Positions 20,560-31,300 of a DNA stretch of 64,000 bases are shown here, one piece after another. The DNA is from Norana najaformis (taxonomy: Eukaryota; Annelida; Clitellata; Crassiclitellata; Hormogastridae), in NCBI GenBank assembly GCA_964023275.1, contig OZ029921.1:7822806-7886805 (forward strand), given 5' to 3'. The notes under the pieces are model-generated. The model ran no database searches and was not told where the DNA came from. It saw nothing but the letters and a program-made list of their open reading frames with translations. A program made the translations under genes and the position numbers. The first letter of the stretch is position 1, and every line of letters starts with the position of its first letter.

Positions 20560-23500
20560 CCGTCCCCACTCGAGGAACTTGTTGATATTTCAACGCAACT
20601 ACATGTAGCTATCAGAGAATGTTGTAGTACGTAAGCGTTCAAATTATACACTAAGAAACCATAGGTAAATGGAGCGACTACGAACCGAATGTCATGCATA
20701 TTAATTAATGTGCATATGCATTAATTGTTGCGGTACTGGTTAAGAAGATTACGGCAACAGTGGTGGTGATTAGTTTAGCAACGAGAAAGAAGATTCAGAT
20801 ACAATTAAAGTTGTGATGAAAATTACTACAATGATGATGAGAAGTAGTAGTAGGCAAAAAGTGGGCCTAACAAAACCATTGCGGGGCGACGACAGTGATG
20901 CCTACCACCAGTTTCCGAAACCAGCGTGGTTCATGGTCGAGGGCTTCGGAGCGAACAGCTGGCTAATGGACGTAGTTCTGCTCAGATCCATGTAGGAGAC
21001 GTTACGGTAGAGATGCGATGGAGTCGAATCAGATCGTTTCAAGAATTTCTTGGCTGCCTTTTCGTTGATGCGATTGTAGACACTGAGAATCTGCCACCCG
21101 CGACGCTGCGGGTTCTTCTTTCCAACGATGAATGGCTTCAGGTAGTTGTTGTTGAAGTAGGAGAAACTAAACATTTGAAAAATTAGACTGGGATCAGCCA
21201 CGAATTCGACATAAGATGGCGGCCTTTCGTGAATTTAAGTGCGATGCGATGGCCAATCAGCAGTGCTCGCGAGACTTATCTTGTGATTCAAGGATCTCGA
21301 TTCTGTTAAGCGGAGACCGAGTAACGATGGTGGAAAATTAATTATTTGATCACGATTGCTTCCGTTATCACAAAACATTAAAGTGCCGACGATAGCTGAT
21401 TGGACAGAGCGCTCAACTTGTAACGCGGAGAGAATGGGTTACAGCCTCTCCTTAGACGGTTACTGTGTAGGGACCTTGAGCAAGTCCTTCATTCATAATT
21501 GCTTCGTACCTCAGATTCAGATTTACAGACCTTGCGCGCGTAATAAATGCATAATAATAATAATAATAATAATAATAATTGTGATTATTATTTACCAGCG
21601 AAATTTTGGAATTGAGTGCTATGCATTACCATGTACTGCCCCTGGCTTTCACTGCCCCAGGGACCAGCATCTAAACAGAAAACGAGGGCCTACGCAATGT
21701 ACGCTACACGTCGAGATATGAAGAGAAAACTGACAAGAACTTAATGGTCTATTATTACCGTTCTCTAAGCAGATGGTGGCCTTTTTGGTCAGTTATGTCT
21801 TCAATTCCGCCCATCACGTGATCAATAAACTGCAAAAAATGTGCAGCGCAAATAAAATTTTAGATAGTCGCAGTTAGAACAAACGTGCGGTTGTAATGAT
21901 TGAAGAAGTACGTTGGAAGAAGTATGTATTGAAGAAGAAGACAAAGTATGATTGAAGGACACCGTATGTAATACTGTAAAAGAAAGATGATTGAAGAAGG
22001 ACAAAGTATGTAATAATCGTAATCGTAATCGTAATCGTAATCTCGAAATTTCTACAGCGCTCAACGAAAGCTAAGTCGCGGGAACCAGCTTATTCACAGG
22101 CGCTCAGTCAAAACAGAATCGATAGGCAAAAGGGTCAAGATCCAGGAGTCAGGCACTCAGACAGTCGGACGGCTACGGTGGATGCTGTTTGAAATTGAAG
22201 CGAGAAGAGAGACAAGAGGAAGAGGAAGAATCAGGATAAGATTTCTGGAAAAGAAGTGTTTTCAGTCTTGAGTGAAAGACCTGCGCAGAAACTGAAAGAG
22301 GTGAAGTGTTGGTGAGTTCGTATGATTGACCAGACAACTGTCGCAATTCTGGCGGGAGTTTATTCCAAAGGGGTGGGGCAGCTATGGCTATGGAGCGATT
22401 TCCAAATTTTAAGGATGAGGTGACGGGAGGGCGAAGAAGTGTTAGGACAGATGAGGAGCGGGTTGAACGGAGTGGTTGGATAGTAAATAATTGACGAAGA
22501 TAGGAGGGTTGGGAGGATTGAAGTGTGTTGTAGGTGAGGGATAAGACTTTGTACTCTATTCGTTCTGGTATTTTAAGCCAGTGCAGTGATTTGAGAACAG
22601 GGGTGATGTGATGGTATTTGGGGGTTTTGGTGACAGCACGTGCGAGAGCATTCTGGATAGCTTGTAGGCGATTTATCTGGGTTGTGTCAATATTGAGGAA
22701 AAGTGAATTGCAGTAGTCAAGTTTTGCATGGACTATGGATGTGGCAATGATAGATGCGGTTTTGAAGTCAAGCATAGGACGGATTCTGCGAAGGTCGCGG
22801 ATATGCATAAAGCAAGAGCAGGAAAGATGGCTGATATGATCAGAAAAAGTAAGGTTCTGGTCGAAAATAACACCTAAATTACGGACAGAGGAGTTAGTAT
22901 TAAAGGTGTGGGTGGAGGCAGAGTCCAGGCTGAGGGAGATAGAGGGGTCAGGAATTTTCTTCAGCTGGTCACGTAGGCCTATAAGTATGAATTCAGTTTT
23001 AGATGGGTTCAGGCATAAGAGATTAGATGTCATCCAAGAGGAGATTTGTTTAACCACACAAAGAAGATGATCTGTAGATTCATTGAAACAATTTGGAGAG
23101 AAAGAGATGAATAGTTGGGTGTCATCAGCATAGAGGTGATGGTCAACGGAGGATGCTTTAATGAGTGAACTGAGTGGGGTAGTGTAGAGGATAAACAGAA
23201 GAGGTCCAAGAACGGAGCCTTGTGGAACTCCGCAAGTAAGAGGGCATGACTTAGAAGAGGCTTCCGAAGTTTTAACAGAGAAAGAGCGGGAGGAGAGATA
23301 AGACTGTATCCATAGGAGAGCAGTGTCAGCAAAACCAAACCAGGTTGAAAGTCGGTGGAGTAAGATATTGTGATCTATGGTGTCGAAGGCTGCAGAGATA
23401 TCGAGGAGACAGAGGCAAGAAACCTGTTGATGAGAAATGGCAAAAACAAGCTTGTTGTAGAGAGATGTCAGCAGAGTTTCGGTTGAGTGGCGTTTAGTAA

Positions 23501-26500
23501 AACCAGACTGGTGTGGGTTAATGAGTGAGTTAGAAGCTAAATAGTTATTGATTCGAGAGAGGACAATCCGTTCAGTTAATTTGGAGATGAAAGTCAGGTT
23601 AGAAACAGGCCGGTAGTTAGAAAGGATTTCCTTGTCGAGAGATGATTTCTTGAGAAGAGGGGTAACAAGAGAGTGTTTAAAAAGAAGGGGAAAATTTCCA
23701 GTAGAGAGGGAGAGGTTAACTATTTTGGTAATAATTGGAACAAGGACAGATGCACAGTCTTTCAATAAGGAGGTAGGTATAGGGTCAAGTTCACATTGTT
23801 TGTTTGGGAGAGATTTTAGCAGATTTAGTATTTCGGTCTCTGATGTAGGTTGAAAAGCAGAAAATGAGGATCGAGGTGGGGAAGGTGGACTGTCATAGGT
23901 GGAAGAGGGAGCATCAGCAGCTGGATTGTTGGAGGTTTTGGAAAGTAGAGATTGAAGAGAGAGACGGAGGGTACTAATTTTGTTCGAAAAGAAAGAACAG
24001 AACGAGTCGGCTATTGAAGAAGACGGAAGAGAATTTGGAAGTGGACTAGATGAGTTCCGATGGAGGAGCTGGTTAATGGTTTTCCAGAGAAGGCGAGGGG
24101 TAGAGGATCGAGAACGAACTAGTGAGGAGTAAAATCTTTGTTTAGTTGCAGTAAGAAGGCGATGGTATTTATTTGTGGCAGATTTAAGGGCAGAGAGAAG
24201 TTGAGGATCCCTGGTGCGTTTATAAGCACGCTCAAGGCGTCGCCGGAAAGATTTGAAGGCCTGGAGATAGGAATTGAACCAAGGATTGTTAGAGTGAGAA
24301 CGGGATTTGGTAATAATAGGAGCATGCTTGTCAAGGATAGTGGAAAGAGTGGTGTTATATGAAGAGAGAAGGTCATTCAGGGAGGAGGGTGGATTTAACA
24401 CGAGATCAGAACAGGAAATATCTTGTGTGAAGGCTTCAATATTTATTGAACTGATGCGACGAAAAGAATGAAAGACAGGATCAGGACGTGGTGTCGGAAG
24501 AATGTTAAGATATGTAAAGATGGGGTAATGATCAGATGGCGAGTCAAAAGAGAAAGATATATCAGGTGATAGAGTGGAGAACGATGACGTGATAATGAGG
24601 TCAAGTGTGTGATTGTGAATGTGGGTGGGGAATTTGACATGTTGAACCAGATTAGTTGAGGACAATAGGGTGAGGAATTCAGAAGCAAATGTGTCAGAGG
24701 GGTTATCGACATGTATATTGAAGTCACCTGTAATCAGAAATTCATGAGGTGTAGTGGCGGCAGTAGAGAGGAGGGTGGTAAATTCTTTCAGGAAGACCGA
24801 TGGAGGACTTGAATATGAAGAGGAGGATGGAGGGCGATATACATTAAAGATAGTCAGATTTGTGTGAGGAAGTTTAAGCGTAACTGATGCACATTCAAAA
24901 GAGTGGAAACAGTAACCAGGTGAGTCTAAAACTGTGGCAGGTTCTCGGGTGAGAAAGGCAATACCACCGCCAGTTGGATTTTTATGAGAAGGGCTAGATG
25001 GTTTGCAAGGACGAGGTGTACTGTAAAGATGGTAGCCAGGAGGAATACAGTCTTCATATTGAGCAAGAGTGGTGTTTAAATTAAACCAGGTTTCAGATAA
25101 GGCAAATATGTCAGGCGGGTGAGAAGAGAGGGCTATATCACTGATTTCTTGTGAATGTGCAGGATGTAGTAATGATCGAATATTTAGCGTGCAAAGTAAG
25201 AAGCGGTTGTTGTCAGTATTTTGAGCATTGTCGAGGATGTTGGAGGAAGAAATTCTGGAAGGAGGAGGACAGGTAGGAGGTGAGGGAGGAGGACATGAAT
25301 AAAAATCCAGTGGGCCAGGATTTGGGTGGATGTCCCCGGAAAGCAGGATTAGTATGTTGAAGATGGTATGGCGGGTGAGGTGCTGTGGTGGTCGCCTGAG
25401 AGATGAAGTTAGGAAGAACGATAAAGGAATAAAATACATACGTCCATACTGCATAGTCGCAGTGCCAAATTGGGCGCAGTAAGAATGTTTGGCTGTAGGA
25501 ACAATGTAGGGCAAGCGGGTGTGGAAGGGTTGGCAACTAATATGGAAGGCGATCATGAAACGTAGACCGAAAATAAGAAGAATGATTGAACTGTACATTA
25601 TGTGATCTAAGATGACGTGGCAGTTTGATGAAGCTAAAATGGCGGAAGGTAAAGACGCAGGCGAACGAGTGCAAAAAGGACAAAAAATAGGCGAATCTTA
25701 AGTTGATTAAATGTAAAAGAAAGATGATTGAAGAAGGACAAAGTATGTAATACTGTAAAGGAAAGGTGATTGAAGAAGGACAAAGTATGTAATACTGTAA
25801 AGGAAAGATGATTGAAGAAGGACAAAGTATGTAATACTGTAAAGGAAAGATGATTGAAAAGGACAAAGTGTGTAACACTGTGAAGGAAAGATGATTGAAG
25901 AAGGACAGTGATTACACAATACGAAGCAGTTAACTACACCGGGTACAGAAATCACGACAATATCTGATTGTTCTAGGTTGTTACTCAAAGAATTACATTG
26001 TTGGAATATAGAAAATTTTCATGTTAAATATTCAATTTTTGCTTGTCACTGATCGTATTATAGTCACTTTGTATTGTCAAACCAGTATTATAACCAGTAT
26101 TATAACCAGTATTATAACCAGTATTATAACCAGTATTATAACCAGTATTATAACCAGTATTATAACCTTACTCAGCATCAGGATTGCTTTGTGTAGCATT
26201 ATTTGAGGTATTCCTCAGATGTCTTCAGCGATTGGTTTTAACAAGAAATCGCACACTGGTTACATTTGTAGACAGCAACATGTGCGGCACATATTGGGTA
26301 GCAGAAAACTCACCCGGTAGATAATCTTTTCGCCCATCGCTATCTTTCTATGTTCAGCTCGTTTGACTTTTAGGAAAGTCACAAGCGGCTTAATGGTGCT
26401 GCCCTATTAAACAGAGAATCAACTGGAGAAAATGGATGAACGGAAATGTGGACTGAGGGATTGGTGAATTAAGCTTACATATATAATTTGTCGATCATCA

Positions 26501-28298
26501 ATAGATTGATGAATTATACATATACATAATTCATTAATCCATCCATTATATATATTGACTGTATCTAGGCCTATAGTGTTATATAGTCTCTCTCTCCAAG
26601 GGCAAACTCAGTTGAGCGAAGTCGTGTGTCGCCACGACCTTCTGTCTTGGGCTTTTCTCCATGCAGTAAACAACCCATAACCATGTTGATCCAGATCCTT
26701 TACACGTTACATACGTAGCATTATATATATTATATATATTATATAAATTGATTAAATAACTAAAGATCAACTGCTAAGAGTATGGTTACAATGGTGATGT
26801 TTTTAACTTCGAAGCTAAGGTGCATTTTTGAGTTTATTGCTACAAGACCAAGAAATCTAAGCTTCAGTTACAAATTTTTTAAAGTCGAAAAACCGTGATG
26901 ATATGTTAACATAGAAATTGTAGGACACGATTATTCAAATGGAATGGTTACCATGGCGATGTTTGTGAAGTAGACGACGACGACGGTGCTCGTGATGAAC
27001 AGACGACGGTGTTTGAAGTGTTCCGAGTCAAGCAGGACAGCCAGGGCGAAGGCTATGGCTCCCCTTAGGCCACCGTAGGCCATGACAAACTGGTCGATTT
27101 TCGTCATCTTCACGACACGAATCATGTTGGCAAAGTATGTCAGTATGATCACACCTATAAAGACGAATCAACGAACATTTTCAATCATAGGTGTAGAAAT
27201 CACCCAATTAGTACGCAGCTCAATCGACAACAGTCATGAGATCAGTGGTCTGAGGTAGAAGAATCTGTTGGCTTAACCGCAAACTTGACAAAAGTGATGT
27301 CGTAACAGAGTAGCTTTTCCTAAGGTAGCTTTACCTGCAAAGCTCGTGATATCGAAATGTCAATTTCCTGTTTCGCAATCGGATTTAAATTTCGGATGCA
27401 AAGTGAAAAGCCGAAGCGTAAGCAATCATTTGTCATGCTAACTTGTGATTTGGGAATTTATTTAAAGCTATATAAACTCGTTTCAAATGATTATTACTAA
27501 ACGTATAATAGGCCCCTATATGATGTTTAAGTTCACTCAGTTGAATAAGTATATGATTGATGTGATAAATTCTACTCAACTATTGGCCTAAACAAGTTCA
27601 CACCCGTAGGCAAAAGAATATCGAGATGAAGGACCTGTCGGATTATTGTTCGATCATCTAATTATTCGATCTTTCGGGGTTTTCAGCTATGGCACGCAAT
27701 GTCAAGCAGAAAATCTATCAAAAATCGACTAGCAAACCCAATACATTAAACTTCTAATAATAAACTGTAGTTTCTAAGCAACGAAGTAGACATTTTTGAG
27801 TTAGTAGACAATATGTGTCTACATTCGGGCCACATTTTTCTTACCAGAAAATACTTCCTTGAAAAATCAGTTGACTAACCAACTGACTATTTAACCAGCG
27901 AACTGATGCATTATATTTCAATTCGACATATACAAGCATTAATACACATGCGATTGAATTACCAATGGTACGGAAGATGAGGCAGAAAATGAGGGTTAGA
28001 ATGACAAAAGCCGTGTCCCAGTGATGAGTGTCGCTGACGGCGGATACTCCGATGTACATAAAGATGATCGTCTCGCTTGTCGAGGCAGCCAACTTCAGGA
28101 CGAAGCGAATTGTCGTCTGAGACTTCTGCGAGAAATTCGCCTCAACATACTTGCGCATTGTGATTCCGCAAAACGTACAGCTAAGGAAAAAGAAGTATAC
28201 AACATGGTTCAAAAATTAAACTATAGTACGCATAGTTGGTGCTTCACTGGCCCGAAAGCGCATTATCTATCTGTCTGTCTGTCTGTCTGTCTGTCTGA

Positions 28299-28330
<32 letters not shown>

Positions 28331-31300
28331 GTTGGCATAGATAGACTACCTCCCGGAAAGCGGGAAGTAGTCTACAGGATAGCCTACGTTGATTTCAAAT
28401 TTCTTAATGCATTTTAACATAAATTTTGTCGTTTCAAACAGTTAAATCATCGACTGTTGCTATGAACCTTACAACTGATTCGCACGTGTCTATTTGGGTC
28501 TTTTGGGTCGATTGTTTCTCAGTAATCAGCCAAATCTACACTTTAAAATGACCCAAAATGGGTTTCCAATAGAAGTAGGTAGTTAATTGTCAGTCCGAAA
28601 ATTGTTTCCCTTTACAGGTCTACACAGAATATTTTTAAAGCATCAAATAAATAAATAATTAATTAAATAAGCAACCAGATGAATAGCGGCTTACGATATG
28701 ATGCCGGACAGGTGGAACATTTCGGCGACGATGAAAGAGAGGTAGCCGATGACGAAGACTATCAGAGGTTCCATGATGCGAACGTGTTTAGTGAAGCGAG
28801 ACATGAACCCAGCGAAGAGTCCGAGAACCATTCCGATCCCAGTGGCACCGAAGACGATTACGAAGAAGGATCCCACTCCAGCAACGACGTCCACCGGAAG
28901 AATGTTCTCGGCCCCGATCTCACTCAGGCCCTCGAACAAATGGTAGAGCACCTGTCCATGCAAAGAAACATCAATAGAGAAGAAGTCCATCGACGGATGC
29001 AGGACAGAAATGATGTAAGGATACAAACAAAGAAAGACGATAAGGAAAAGAATGAAGGAAGGAAGGAAGGAAGGAAGGAAAGAAGGAAGGAAGGAAGGAA
29101 GGAAGGAAGGAAGGGTGTATGGAGAAAGGAAAGAAGGAAGGATGTGACAATAAATCATCAATACAGTGAAGAAAAGGGAATCACAAAGTGCGGTAGACAA
29201 GTAAGAAGCCAATGAAGTTTGGAAGAAATGAGAAACTAAGCAGATAAGTCAACAAAGATGAGTGAACGATTTTGAAAAAATATATAGATATATAGATAGA
29301 TAGAAAATTGAAAGAGAGAAAGAAAGAAAGAAAGAAAGGCAGACAGACAGACAGTCGGATAATTGAATAAGTAAATAATGAATTGATAAATGAAAATATC
29401 ATTTATTCTGACAAAGTTCTCTCTGTATTACTCGTAATTTGTTTTAGCGATAACAGTCTCTGTCACGTTCCTCGCCTCATGTGTCGTCGTCGTCCATCAC
29501 GTGGTAGAGCACCTGTCCGTGTTGATGTCCTCTGGTGATCACGGACGGTAGCTGGAGGTGCGCCATCGGCGGGAAAATTCGACACTCACCTGACGTGAGG
29601 GAGTACCAGACAGCTGACTGATGAAATGCAAGACTCGATCGAGGGATTGTCAAACTAGTTTATAAGGGGAGAAAATGACTTTAGTCAGACAGATGCCAGA
29701 CCGATGTTAGACCGATGCAGACCGAGAGAGGGGCTGAGCCTTTCGTCAGTTGATGTTAAGTCTCAGTTAAATAACAATAAAAGATTCTATTCGACTTCTA
29801 CTCGGCCTCGTGACAGTCTCTCGCAAGTAGGCCTGAGTTTGACTGGAGACATTAACCTGGTAAATGAGTCATTCGCGTTGAAATACATAGAAAAGCTAAA
29901 CGGGCAGATAAGAGATTAGGAAATCAATTAGTTTATTGCTGTTTTCTATCTATCTATCTATCTATTTTTCTTACCACAGAGATGCCATCGTTCAGCAGTG
30001 ATTCCCCGAAGACGATGATGTAGAGAATTTCGTTGACGTGAACAGATTCGAAGACCGCCAGAACAGCCACCGGATCAACGGCAGCCAATAAAGACGCAAA
30101 GACGAGCGAGTCGAGCAGAAGGAGTGGATGTTCCAGATTCTGAAATCCCTTGCCCTCGTAAACACCCCAGAGGGCAAACCCGAGAAACAGGGTATTCAGA
30201 AGGGTACCGAGGATGGCGTACAGAAGAATGGTGCCTAGCTGGTCGAAGAAGGACCTGGCAGGCATGAAGTATCCCGCATCAAGGATAATCGGAGGCAGGA
30301 TGACGAGGAAGAAGAGGGTGGTGTTCAGCTCGTAACCTTTCTCGTTGGCGAAGTATAGGAAGATACCAAGGATGACTCCTATGATGATGAGGAGGCAGCT
30401 TTCCGGAAAAATCTTTGAGAGGTATTTTTCCCAGTGAAAGACTAGAAACAGAAAACACTTTCGTCACGATTTACAGCGATTATTATGTAGAAAGTTCTGT
30501 AGTGATTGGGCGGGTTACCGATGGCGTCCCTGCCTACGTCAAGGCGCCTCTGAGCGTGAGAATGCCGGCTCGCGTCCCAGTCGTGGCTTATTTCAGGGAT
30601 TTAAATCTCGGGCTACCACGGTCCGTACGCGGGGACCTTAAATGGATGGCGTCTAATCAAACGGGCAGCGGTGGTGAAGGATCTCGTGTGATAAATTCAT
30701 TGAAAAATTAGCAGTGTCAAGGCCATACTGTCGCTATAGAAAAAACACGTACATTTACATTTACATCTACCTAGAATCTCGGTGTATTCTCGATTCGTTT
30801 CTCGTATGGTCTACAGACCAAATGCCTTGTCCGACGTTCGTCTATGCAGTTAACTTATTGTTCGATGATTCAATTCATGGAGTCGTAATTTACTGAGGTC
30901 TGTAACGTAGGCCTACAGTACTGTATGTTTTTTAACTTTGCGCTGATAGGATGTGCAAGAAGGTCACAAAATATGAAATAAAAGGCAAGAATTTGGACAG
31001 TTTTACTTAAATTAGAGTAATATTATATTAAATTATTTCTATTGGTGTTACTATATTAATAATGATAGGCCATAATAATAAAAGGCCCTAATAATAATAG
31101 GCTCTAATAATAATAATAATGATGATAATAATGATGATGATGATGATAATAATAATAAATAATTATAATAGTGATAATAATGATAAATAATGATAAATAA
31201 TGAGACGTAGTCGTTCCAGATGCTCATTATTGTCTCCGGCCAAATTTTGTTTACCACCTGAGGGATTATACCTACCTCGGGTAAAAAAAATATTACTGTT

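Noticed and set aside
28691..29212. 173-codon - strand frame beginning with PSFLPSFL repeats
   Set aside because: Only its downstream part (from 28951) is NHE exon 3; the rest is the GGAA microsatellite read through.
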